Shown: piece by piece, positions 45,055-52,977 of the stretch
How the letters are laid out: each line of letters starts with the position of its first letter
Position numbering within the stretch: position 1 is the first letter of the stretch
Source: an uncultured Sphingobacteriaceae bacterium
GTDB lineage: Bacteria; Bacteroidota; Bacteroidia; Sphingobacteriales; Sphingobacteriaceae
Assembly: GCA_946887045.1 (NCBI GenBank)
Contig: CAMPKC010000019.1
Span: 1 to 64,000 of the forward strand
Direction of reading: 5' to 3'
DNA: 64,000 bases
Translations under genes and position numbers: made by a program
The notes under the pieces: model-generated
The model's input: only the letters and a program-made list of their open reading frames with translations
Database searches by the model: none
What the model was told of the DNA's origin: nothing

Positions 45055-45102
45055 TTGTTATAACAAACAAACACGCGATATGTTCCCGCGAATACTAGTA
45101 TT
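45055..45102. promoter_or_regulatory. Two perfect palindromes in a divergent intergenic region
   Basis: TTGTTATAACAA (45055-45066) and AATACTAGTATT (45091-45102) are both perfect 12-base palindromes, 24 bases apart, between the divergent hypothetical gene and the alpha/beta hydrolase gene. Either could be an operator. A weak promoter for the hydrolase (TTG at 45195, TATATTTA at 45214) lies downstream. No regulator is next to them. Confidence 0.35.
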
Positions 45103-45247
45103 GAGCTTGTTCGCGAATGGTAAAGTTTAGTAAATAATGGTTTGCTCAGATCAAATTGCTTTTTGCTAAAGTTTTATCCTTCCGATGAATTTACTTGTTT
45201 TACAATACCCTTGTATATTTATATACTGATTACACAAATTGCTGACT

Positions 45248-46384
45248 ATGATCCGAATCATTATCCTTGTAATTCTGTTGCTTCTATCATCGCTGACAAT
45301 ATTCAAGGCGCCTACTTATCATTTATGGCTTATCGCGATTACTGTTACTGAGTTTTCAGCATTGTTTTGCTTACTGACGCTGGCACTTATTGTATCCGGG
45401 TTTTGGATTGATGACTATCGAATTGCCGGCACTATAACAGGTTTTATTGCTCTTCTTTTGTATATGAGTCCCATTTTTCGCGCCAGCTTAATTTCTAAAG
45501 ATTTGGAAAATGGCCTTTCGGCAGAATTTGGGAGCAGTGCTTCGCCGGGGGAAAGTCCTTTTTGCTTTGCTGATTTTTTCTTTGGATTTAATAAGCAAGT
45601 TGTTGCATCCTCTACTGTCACCTATACAGCATATGTTGATACGGAATTAAAAATGGATTTTTATTCAGCGAAAGCAAAGGAAAAGCGCCCATGTGTACTC
45701 GTTATACATGGAGGTTCGTGGAAAAGTGGCGATAATAAACAATTGCCCGAGCTAAATTCGTTTCTAGCAAACTCGGGATACCATGTTGCTGCGATAAACT
45801 ACAGGCTTGCTCCGGATCATCATAACCCTTTACCTGTAAAGGATGTTGACGCGGCAATTAAATACCTGAAAGCTCATTCGAATGAACTGGGTGTAGATAC
45901 AAGGAATTTTTTTTTATTGGGTCGTTCAGCAGGTGCTCAAATTGCTTTGTTGGCAGCGTATACGCTAAAAGAACATCGCATAAAAGGCGTGATTGATTTT
46001 TATGGACCGGCAGACATGGTTTGGGGATATTCTGCTCCCGCCAGCCCATTGGTTATGGATTCCCGAAGAGTGATGGAGGATTACCTTGGAGGTACATTTC
46101 AGGACGCTCCGGCTAATTATTCAGCAAGTTCTCCGATACGTTTTGTTTCGTCAACATCGCAGCCGACATTGATTATACATGGCGAAAACGATGTTTTGGT
46201 AGCTTATGAACACAGCATACGGCTACAGAAGAAGTTAAATGACTATGGTGTGAAGAATTATTTTTTATCGCTTCCCTGGGCAACTCATGGTTTTGATTAT
46301 ACACTAAACGGACCGGGCGGACAGTTGTCGACTTATGCCGTTTTAAAGTTTTTGAACTGCTTAACCACCAATACTTACAAATAA
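45248..46384 (+). CDS. Membrane-anchored alpha/beta hydrolase
   Basis: The first 80 residues form three hydrophobic segments (about 1-20, 24-50 and 57-80). An alpha/beta hydrolase domain related to the hormone-sensitive lipase/BD-FAE carbohydrate esterase group follows. HGGSWKSGD near 153 is the oxyanion motif. The catalytic triad is Ser227 in GRSAGA, Asp315 in GENDVL and His347 in ATHGFD. The order of three helices then hydrolase places the active site on one membrane face; the periplasm is likely but not certain. The ATG at 45248 is chosen over a TTG three codons upstream. It overlaps the convergent esterase gene by ten bases at the 3' end. Confidence 0.9.
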   Translation: MIRIIILVILLLLSSLTIFKAPTYHLWLIAITVTEFSALFCLLTLALIVSGFWIDDYRIAGTITGFIALLLYMSPIFRASLISKDLENGLSAEFGSSASPGESPFCFADFFFGFNKQVVASSTVTYTAYVDTELKMDFYSAKAKEKRPCVLVIHGGSWKSGDNKQLPELNSFLANSGYHVAAINYRLAPDHHNPLPVKDVDAAIKYLKAHSNELGVDTRNFFLLGRSAGAQIALLAAYTLKEHRIKGVIDFYGPADMVWGYSAPASPLVMDSRRVMEDYLGGTFQDAPANYSASSPIRFVSSTSQPTLIIHGENDVLVAYEHSIRLQKKLNDYGVKNYFLSLPWATHGFDYTLNGPGGQLSTYAVLKFLNCLTTNTYK

Positions 46385-47103
46385 ATATCCAGCATTTTTC
46401 TCCAGTATTTTGCTTTGTGGGCTACCCCGTCCCAAACATATAGCTGATTGTTAATTCCCTTGTCGGTCAATTGGTCGCTCAGAGATTTATTATTTTCATA
46501 AAAAGGGTCATCATAACCAACTACCAGCACTATTTCGAGTCTGCGTAAGGCATCTAATAAATCATCTTCAGAAATATTTCGAATATATTGCAAAGGCATG
46601 TTAAAGTATACGGTTTCATTCCAGTAGCCTTCCAGCAAATCATTGTAATGATTCAATTTTTGTGTTAAATCATACCGGCCACTCATGGCTACAATTTTAC
46701 TAAAGTACTGAGGGTACTTAAATGCGATGTTGACTGCATGGTAGGCTCCCAGACTGCATCCTGCGGAAATGAGATATGACCAGGGATTTTTATAATGTAT
46801 GAGAGGAAGAACCTCGTTTAAAATATATTGTTCGTATTGCAGATGGCGCGCTATCTTTTGGTCAGGGAACGTTCTTTCACTGTAAAAGCTTTCTTCATCA
46901 ATACTGTCTACGCAGTAAACCTGTAAAAATCCCTGTTCAATTTTATGCTCAAGAGTTTCTATAAGGTGCCAGTCCTCGTATTCGTAAAAGCGCCCGGTAC
47001 GTGGTGGGAAAAATAACACGGACGCCCCCCCATGTCCGAATACTAGTAGCTCCATATCTTTTTCAAGGGCCGGACTATACCATTTGTGATACTCTCTATT
47101 CAT
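46375..47103 (-). CDS. Esterase-like alpha/beta hydrolase
   Basis: An alpha/beta hydrolase of the putative esterase (esterase D/antigen 85-like) group. The 242 residues contain the nucleophile elbow GCSLGAYHA near 114-122 and VFGHGGASVLFFPPRTGRFYE near 20-40 in place of the usual oxyanion loop. A likely Asp is in VVGYDDPF near 196 and the His is in WDGVAHKAKYW near 223. No signal peptide is present. It lies 25 bases after an SGNH hydrolase gene on the same strand, so two hydrolases are co-transcribed. The natural ester is unknown. Confidence 0.88.
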   Translation of the reverse strand: MNREYHKWYSPALEKDMELLVFGHGGASVLFFPPRTGRFYEYEDWHLIETLEHKIEQGFLQVYCVDSIDEESFYSERTFPDQKIARHLQYEQYILNEVLPLIHYKNPWSYLISAGCSLGAYHAVNIAFKYPQYFSKIVAMSGRYDLTQKLNHYNDLLEGYWNETVYFNMPLQYIRNISEDDLLDALRRLEIVLVVGYDDPFYENNKSLSDQLTDKGINNQLYVWDGVAHKAKYWRKMLDIYL

Positions 47104-47128
47104 AGGATGATGTGTACAAGGCGATTTT

Positions 47129-47725
47129 TTAATGATGACTTGATATTTTAGACAAGATTATCTGTTTCCAGAGTTCAAAGCCTTCGTCGTTTAAGTGGAG
47201 ATCATCCTGGTCAAGATATTCTTTTTTGGGATAACCATTTTTGTCTATCATTTTGTTGAAGATGTTGATGAATTTCCAGTTGTTATTCATTTTCGAGATC
47301 TCATTTTCGATAAGATAATTTGTGTATTTCAAACTTTCAATAATATTCCACCTGGTAAAGCTGGGTTTAATAGAGATGTAATAGCATGGAATATCCCCGT
47401 AGTGGTGTTGAATTCGGGCCGCCAGTTGCTGAAAATATATGAAAACTTCTTCAGGGTGCCTTCCGTCTCCCAAATCATTATCTCCAGCATAAATTATTAT
47501 AGAAGTAGGATGGTAAGATGCAAAAACACGGTCAAAAAACCATACGCACGCCGCCAAAGTGGATCCGCCAAAACCAAGATTAACAGGTTTATAAGGCTGA
47601 AAATCTTCATAAAGGTTTTTCCATAACCTTATTGTTGAGCTGCCATAGAAGGCCATTTCGGGCCGATATTTCAGGTTTTTCCCTTCCCGCTCTAGATGTT
47701 TGATTTCTTCTTCGTACCAAATCAT
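47129..47725 (-). CDS. SGNH/GDSL hydrolase
   Basis: A small esterase/lipase-fold hydrolase of 198 residues. The four SGNH blocks are visible: block I FYGSSTIRLW near 27-36 with the nucleophilic serine, block II LGFGGSTLA near 50 with the glycine, block III YAGDNDLGDG near 79-88 with the asparagine, and block V DDLHLNDEGFELW near 175 with the Asp-His pair. No signal peptide is present, so a cytoplasmic carbohydrate or acyl esterase is likely. It is the first gene of a two-gene unit with the esterase downstream. Confidence 0.9.
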   Translation of the reverse strand: MIWYEEEIKHLEREGKNLKYRPEMAFYGSSTIRLWKNLYEDFQPYKPVNLGFGGSTLAACVWFFDRVFASYHPTSIIIYAGDNDLGDGRHPEEVFIYFQQLAARIQHHYGDIPCYYISIKPSFTRWNIIESLKYTNYLIENEISKMNNNWKFINIFNKMIDKNGYPKKEYLDQDDLHLNDEGFELWKQIILSKISSHH

Positions 47726-47887
47726 ATTAAATTCATCAAAAAGACAAGATAATAGTATTATTATGTTTGTTATAGAAGTTTATTCTATTCGTTGATGATT
47801 GTCTAATCGCCTATGATGAAAGAAGCGTATCTGATCCAAAAGGTTTTGTTGTGTTTGCCGGATGTCTGAATTTGTGTGAGAATAAGG

Positions 47888-47914
47888 TTGCGGAGATATT
47901 AAGCCGTACCTTTG
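47888..47914 (+). promoter_or_regulatory. Possible promoter of the DbpA-like helicase
   Basis: TACCTTTG at 47907-47914 exactly matches TAnnTTTG. A TTG at 47888 lies 16 bases upstream, slightly closer than usual. The ATG is 18 bases beyond the -7 box. Confidence 0.45.
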
Positions 47915-47932
47915 TCAATTCGAGATTTTTAA

Positions 47933-49234
47933 ATGATTAAAAAGGTTCTTCACAACTTACAAATAAGTTCGCTCAATGAAATGCAGCATGCTTCTATTAA
48001 TGCCGCCATTGAAAGAGATATTATTCTTCTATCCCCAACAGGATCGGGAAAAACACTGGGCTTCTTGCTGCCTGTTTTAAATTCTTTAAAACCGGAGATT
48101 CAGGGCGTTCAGGCGCTAGTTATTGTTCCGTCGAGAGAATTGGCGCTGCAAATCGAACAGGTATTCAGAGTAATGGAAACCGGATTTAAAGTGAACTGTT
48201 GCTATGGCGGTCATAATACTAAAATTGAAAAGAATAATCTCTCACAACCTCCTGCTGTACTAGTTGGAACACCCGGAAGATTGGCTTACCATATCCGGAA
48301 TGAGAGTTTTGATACAAGTGCTGTAAAATCTCTTATTCTGGATGAATTTGATAAGGCACTGGAGTTTGGTTTTCAGGATGACATGGCTTATATTATTAAG
48401 CATTTGCCTAATTTGAATAAAAGGATACTTACTTCGGCCACTCATATGGATGAGATCCCTGGCTTCACAGGTGTAAAAAATCCGATCGAGATCAATTTCC
48501 TGCAAACAAATACTTCTGCCCGGGCGCTGCAGCTTAAAGCGGTACAATCCAAAGCTGCTGATAAATTGGAGACTTTGTTTTCTTTGATCTGCAAAATAGG
48601 AGGTAAGCCTGCTCTTGTTTTTTGTAATCACCGCGAAGCAGTTGAAAGAATAAGCGATTTATTATACGATATGGGCCTGAGCCATGATATCTTTCACGGT
48701 GGAATGGAGCAGGAAGATCGGGAGCGAGCCGTATTGAAGTTCAGAAATGGCAGTCATAACTTATTAATTACTACAGATCTTGCCTCTCGGGGACTTGATA
48801 TTCCGGAGATTGAGTACGTGATCCATTATCAATTGCCCCATAATGAACAAGCCTTCTTGCACCGCAACGGACGGACAGCCCGTATGCATGCCGGTGGAAC
48901 GGCATACCTCATTTTATCGGAAGATGAAAGCTTGCCTTATTTAGAATCCGCGCCTCCAATCGAAGAGTTACCGACTAAGAACATTCTTCCAAAACCTGCT
49001 GTATGGGCGACATTGTATATTGCTGCCGGTAAAAAAGATAAAATTAATAAGGTTGATATTGTTGGCCTGTTACTTCAAAAAGGAAAGCTGGCAAAAGAAG
49101 ATCTCGGTCTGATTGAAGTGCTTGATCATAGTTCGTACGCCGCTGTAAAACGGGATCAAATTGAAAATGTATTGCGTTCAATTAAGTCGGAGAAAATAAA
49201 AAATAAGAAAGTAAAGATTGAAATAGCACGCTAG
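47933..49234 (+). CDS. DEAD-box RNA helicase with DbpA RNA-binding domain
   Basis: An ATP-dependent RNA helicase. The Q motif (LNEMQ near residue 14-18), Walker A SPTGSGKT at 34-41, motif II D137-E-F-D140 (in place of DEAD), motif III SAT near 166 and motif VI HRNGRTARMHAGG near 306 are all present. The C-terminal 75 residues (WATLYIAAGKKDKINKVDIV, KIKNKKVKIEIAR) match the DbpA RNA-binding domain, which recognises hairpin 92 of 23S rRNA during 50S assembly. The length of 433 is near E. coli DbpA (457). Symbol dbpA is plausible, but the DEFD box is a difference worth noting. Confidence 0.92.
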   Translation: MIKKVLHNLQISSLNEMQHASINAAIERDIILLSPTGSGKTLGFLLPVLNSLKPEIQGVQALVIVPSRELALQIEQVFRVMETGFKVNCCYGGHNTKIEKNNLSQPPAVLVGTPGRLAYHIRNESFDTSAVKSLILDEFDKALEFGFQDDMAYIIKHLPNLNKRILTSATHMDEIPGFTGVKNPIEINFLQTNTSARALQLKAVQSKAADKLETLFSLICKIGGKPALVFCNHREAVERISDLLYDMGLSHDIFHGGMEQEDRERAVLKFRNGSHNLLITTDLASRGLDIPEIEYVIHYQLPHNEQAFLHRNGRTARMHAGGTAYLILSEDESLPYLESAPPIEELPTKNILPKPAVWATLYIAAGKKDKINKVDIVGLLLQKGKLAKEDLGLIEVLDHSSYAAVKRDQIENVLRSIKSEKIKNKKVKIEIAR

Positions 49235-49271
49235 TAAGCTTTGTGCACCAGTTTATTATTTTTACTTTAAA

Positions 49272-51998
49272 TCACATTTTGTCCCCAACTAAAGCAAGGC
49301 ATTGAATTGCAGAAAGCCCCCATTGGGCTACCCCGTTTGTGGATACACCTTTAGCTTCTATGACGGGATTCAATACATCAGGCCCTTCAATCAGTTCTGG
49401 AAGTGGTTTGTTTTGACGGGTAATTCCACCTGTTCCATTATAAAATTCATCCCAGGCGCGTGCGGCAAGTTTATCATCATTTTTTCTATAAGCAGCAAAC
49501 GCGGTTAACCTCGAATGACTTTGACGTAAGTTTAAGGGGCCGAGGTCCCTGCCAAGCTCCCTGGCTTGGTCCTCAGGGCTAGCATTATATAGTTCGCAAT
49601 ACTGTAGCCACGCCTTTTCAAACTCGGGAACGTTTACCGTTCTGATTAGCTCCGAACAAATTTCCGCTAATCCGAAAACAGCATTTAAATGACTGGCACC
49701 AACTTGCTTGTTGGTGTTTATCTCAAATTTTCCTGTAGATAATTCCATTAATCCCCCCAGGGAAAAAAAGCCATTTGGTTGTGCTCCGATGGTGCGCATA
49801 CTGTTAAGTAATTTGTCACCGATTCTTTTATCCCCAGTCCGTTCCCACTCTGTAAGCCATGCTCCGGCTAATGCTCCCCAATCCGTTCCAAATCCGATGT
49901 TAGCAAAATTCCCGTTTGGGTTAGGCTGCGTTTGCCTGGTCCTTCTAACTTTTCTGTTCGGCTGAATCACTAATAATGTTTTATCGGCATTTACCTGTTC
50001 CCGCATCAAATCGCCAACACGCTCGTCTGCGGTAAGGTAATAGTAGTAACGGCGGTTTGTAGCTGTGCTTATGCGTAGCTGCTTTGCACTGCAGCCCCAA
50101 TGCATTACGTTATGTCGTGATCCGAGTGGTGCGAACGGGCCAGTATGGTGCACATCAACTTCTCCGGTATGTCTGGTCATCGCTTCCGCCATTCTAAAGG
50201 CATCAGCGCGGCCGGTACGCAGAAAATAATACCAGAGCCAAAGATCTGTAGATAGTTCAGAATTGTCCCAGGCAAAGCCTCCTATGTCATATTTCCATAC
50301 ATGGCGATCCTGGTCATAACTATGCATTACATCTCCATAATTCCAAAATCCATACCATTTACGTTGATCTATTTCTTTTTCATAAAAGTCGAAATACCAA
50401 TCAAGTTTATCTTCTATTTCCTTTTTTTCGGGGGTAGAATGATCGGGGAGATTCCAAATTCCCCCGAAAACTTCCATTTCCTTGTAATACGCAGGTTCGC
50501 ACATAAGCATCGGCGGCGTTTTCACGACCTCCGCTATGTCCAGGAGGTGTTCTCTTGAAGGTGTGGATGCCAGCACCCAAACCATTAATTCGCTGGTACG
50601 GGCAACTCCGTTAGGTGTGCCAAATCCTGGTTCATAGTCTTCGTAGGTTACATTAAGTCCTTTTAGTTGTTTATCGTAGGTGTCCTGCCCTAAACCATCG
50701 TGATAGAAGCGAAGATCCATCGCAGGGGAATCCGGAGCCCACAGCCACATTGTAATTTCCCCTGTCTCTGTAGCTGCATTGCGGATGTCTAATTGTGCAG
50801 GATGACTTTGCCAAAAGTTTCGAATTCCAAAGGCAATGCCGCCAGAGGGTGTGCCTAAAAATCCTAATCCGGAAGCTCTTCGCCCCTGGTCGGAGTTTAA
50901 CCAGGTGTGTCCGGCCTTGGTGCGCTTTCTTATTTCAAAGGAGTCAGCATTTGGCTGAAAAAGTGTATAATCGCCAAAAGCGGGAATATATTGGAGGTCA
51001 TCCTTTGATGGTCCTGTTATTGAAACTTCTTTCCCGTTCACCTGGGCTATGGATGCATCTCTTCCCGGGCCATGCCGTAAGCCGCTTAATCCTCGTACAC
51101 CTTCTGCAAACATGCCTTTACCCTCACCAACAAATCGGATATGTCTGTTATGAAGCTCGTCTTTCAAGGGTACTGAAAATCGGACACCTAACCCCTTTAT
51201 AAAGTTTTGGTTTTCGTCCCCCTCGTAAATAATAGTGTGCATCATTCTGATGGATTCAGCACCTGCATAAAAATAAAGCCGTAACACAAATGGAAGCCAT
51301 CCCTTGTCTTCGTGATTTGAATGGATTCCCTCTATTTTGATGACTGAGCGCACATCGCCTTTTTGTTCAACCTGAATAGTCTTTATTTCTCCGGAGAAAT
51401 GTGTTGTGCGTATTAGTCCGTCAGATCCGGGTTCTGTTTTATCCTGGCTTAATAGCACAAGTTGTCCGTTGCCAGCTATTTCTTTGCCCTCGCGGGCAAT
51501 CGAAGAGATGATAGATCTTCCTTGTTTTTCAATTTTGCAGTTGATCTTTCCGGTGTCGATTGTAATCGAGTCAGAACTTTCAATCAGCTTAATTCTATTT
51601 GAATTCTTACTTGATTTGCCCTCTATAAGTCTTAGTGAATCAGTGGCCTTTGTGTCTGTTCCGATTGCGTGTCCCGTCCACTTCAATGATCCATCGGGCC
51701 AGTACGCCAGCGGCCATGATTGAACCGCCGATTGCTCTCCTGAGTCAGATTCAAGCCGAAATGTGGTGTCTTTTTTTAATTTTCCTTTTGGCCAGGGCAC
51801 TCCCCATGATGCGCCAGGGTTTACTTTTGGAGCTTTTCCGTCCAGCCATTGCACATTAACCGGCTTACTGTTAAATGTCTTATCGTTTAGATTCTTGTCG
51901 CCTATCCAACCCAAGCCAGAGCTTATCGGCATTGATGCGGTTAGTACAGCGGATGTTCTAATGAATTCACGACGACTGATGTGGGATTTTTTCATCAA
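49272..51998 (-). CDS. Tat-exported YetA/PL26-like protein (probable polysaccharide lyase)
   Basis: The 908-residue protein begins with a twin-arginine signal (SRREFIRTSAVL) and so is exported folded. It resembles the PcRGLX/YetA group, which includes the PL26 exo-rhamnogalacturonan lyases. Those proteins have an N-terminal beta-rich domain, a central beta domain and a C-terminal alpha/alpha barrel. The same layout is suggested here: beta-rich to about residue 450 (WPLAYWPDGSLKWTGHA near 96-112), then helical with WYFDFYEKEIDQRKWYGFWN near 548-567 and tryptophan- and histidine-rich loops. Activity on pectin rhamnogalacturonan is inferred from the family only. No SusCD pair, sulfatase or sugar regulator is adjacent, so it is not part of a visible polysaccharide locus. 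Confidence 0.75.
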   Translation of the reverse strand: MMKKSHISRREFIRTSAVLTASMPISSGLGWIGDKNLNDKTFNSKPVNVQWLDGKAPKVNPGASWGVPWPKGKLKKDTTFRLESDSGEQSAVQSWPLAYWPDGSLKWTGHAIGTDTKATDSLRLIEGKSSKNSNRIKLIESSDSITIDTGKINCKIEKQGRSIISSIAREGKEIAGNGQLVLLSQDKTEPGSDGLIRTTHFSGEIKTIQVEQKGDVRSVIKIEGIHSNHEDKGWLPFVLRLYFYAGAESIRMMHTIIYEGDENQNFIKGLGVRFSVPLKDELHNRHIRFVGEGKGMFAEGVRGLSGLRHGPGRDASIAQVNGKEVSITGPSKDDLQYIPAFGDYTLFQPNADSFEIRKRTKAGHTWLNSDQGRRASGLGFLGTPSGGIAFGIRNFWQSHPAQLDIRNAATETGEITMWLWAPDSPAMDLRFYHDGLGQDTYDKQLKGLNVTYEDYEPGFGTPNGVARTSELMVWVLASTPSREHLLDIAEVVKTPPMLMCEPAYYKEMEVFGGIWNLPDHSTPEKKEIEDKLDWYFDFYEKEIDQRKWYGFWNYGDVMHSYDQDRHVWKYDIGGFAWDNSELSTDLWLWYYFLRTGRADAFRMAEAMTRHTGEVDVHHTGPFAPLGSRHNVMHWGCSAKQLRISTATNRRYYYYLTADERVGDLMREQVNADKTLLVIQPNRKVRRTRQTQPNPNGNFANIGFGTDWGALAGAWLTEWERTGDKRIGDKLLNSMRTIGAQPNGFFSLGGLMELSTGKFEINTNKQVGASHLNAVFGLAEICSELIRTVNVPEFEKAWLQYCELYNASPEDQARELGRDLGPLNLRQSHSRLTAFAAYRKNDDKLAARAWDEFYNGTGGITRQNKPLPELIEGPDVLNPVIEAKGVSTNGVAQWGLSAIQCLALVGDKM

Positions 51999-52172
51999 AA
52001 GGAGGTATAGGTTTGCGTATAAAAGAAATACTAAACTATAGATCTATACCTGTAATTGGTTATTCAGAAAGGTAACAAGTTAGTTAATGTTTAATGTGCG
52101 GAGCTTTTGTTATGGAGGCTTAGCCCGAAGAGAAGATTGATATTAAAGAATATAAATCTGTTATAAATTTCT

Positions 52173-52463
52173 CTAAAATAATACGATACCTGTCTTTTGA
52201 TAAACTAATACATTCGTGATAAATAAGGTAATCTCAATTGGGATACCGACCATGTACAACATTCTGCGTATGGTTTGTTTTTGAATCATTTCATATTGTC
52301 CGTTTATCACAATGTTTATTACATCTGCGAATACTTCAATGGTTGCGATGCCAAAAATCAGGCTGAATAAAATTAGTTTCAAGTTGTAAAGGTTACATAC
52401 CCTTTGGAGGTATACTAAATCAATAATTAATAGGGAGTTTGTTGGTCCCTTAAACTCATCCAT
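52173..52463 (-). CDS. Small membrane protein with its own promoter
   Basis: The function is unknown. The 96-residue product has a hydrophilic start and then two strong hydrophobic segments (LKLILFSLIFGIATIEVFA near 29-47 and GIPIEITLFITNVLVY near 73-88). A basic stretch between them (QKQTIRRM) suggests a hairpin with a cytoplasmic loop. I see no family match. Support for a real gene comes from a textbook Bacteroidota promoter 20-50 bases upstream on the same strand. No terminator hairpin is evident downstream. It sits alone between the PL26-like gene and the sensor kinase. Confidence 0.6.
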   Translation of the reverse strand: MDEFKGPTNSLLIIDLVYLQRVCNLYNLKLILFSLIFGIATIEVFADVINIVINGQYEMIQKQTIRRMLYMVGIPIEITLFITNVLVYQKTGIVLF

Positions 52464-52482
52464 AGCCTTGAAAAAGCTGCTG

Positions 52483-52513
52483 CAAATATAATGTAAGGAT
52501 TTAATATTTCAAA
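52483..52513 (-). promoter_or_regulatory. Canonical Bacteroidota promoter of the small membrane protein gene
   Basis: On the minus strand TTTG (52513-52510) is followed after 19 bases by TATATTTG (52490-52483), matching both elements exactly, with the ATG at 52463 only 19 bases beyond. The upstream gap 52514-52977 is AT-rich and holds a minor 8-base dyad (52664-52682); I see no gene in it. Confidence 0.7.
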
Positions 52514-52977
52514 TGAGATTTTGTGTTAAATGCTTATAACGTAAAGCCTTACCTCGCGCCAAATGCTTGGTGTTAGCTGAAATTAAAGGTTCATGATAGT
52601 GGCTGTTTTAATTTGAGATGCCGGGTTGTTGTTTAAGGTTTCTACTCTGGTCGATTTGCGTACTAAAAATTAGCAATTTTTAAAAAGAGAGCTACCTTCT
52701 GCAATCCCAAAATAAAATCCTGCAGATTTATTTTGCCGACGTGGCTTTAAAATATATATGTAATTTGATTGTGTATATAATTTGTGTATAAATCTGATTA
52801 TTAATGGCATATACATCATTGTGTGTCATTGTGTCATGGTGTCTTTTTCGGTAAAGATCAGCATATATCTTGCAATCCGTGGTCGAGAACTTACTATTTA
52901 AGAAACCCCATTCAAGGTCCATCCGTATAAAGGTTCTACTATCTTTATATCTATGAATTAACTGAAGCTCTCACATC

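Noticed and set aside
47195..47626. 143-residue open frame on the plus strand
   Set aside because: It lies wholly antisense to the SGNH hydrolase, whose catalytic blocks are intact; no promoter or family match supports the antisense frame.
48260..48631. 123-residue open frame on the minus strand
   Set aside because: Antisense to the DbpA-like helicase through motifs II and III; no independent evidence.
50795..51202. 135-residue open frame on the plus strand
   Set aside because: Antisense within the PL26-like gene; composition (many Arg, Cys, His, Leu) is that of a shadow frame.
51997..52006. Perfect Shine-Dalgarno-like AAAAGGAGGT on the plus strand
   Set aside because: No start codon with an open frame follows on the plus strand; it is the complement of sequence around the start of the PL26-like gene, and genes here rarely use Shine-Dalgarno sites.
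52728..52922. 64-residue minus-strand open frame upstream of the sensor kinase
   Set aside because: Very AT-rich, without a promoter match, signal or family resemblance; probably chance in intergenic sequence.
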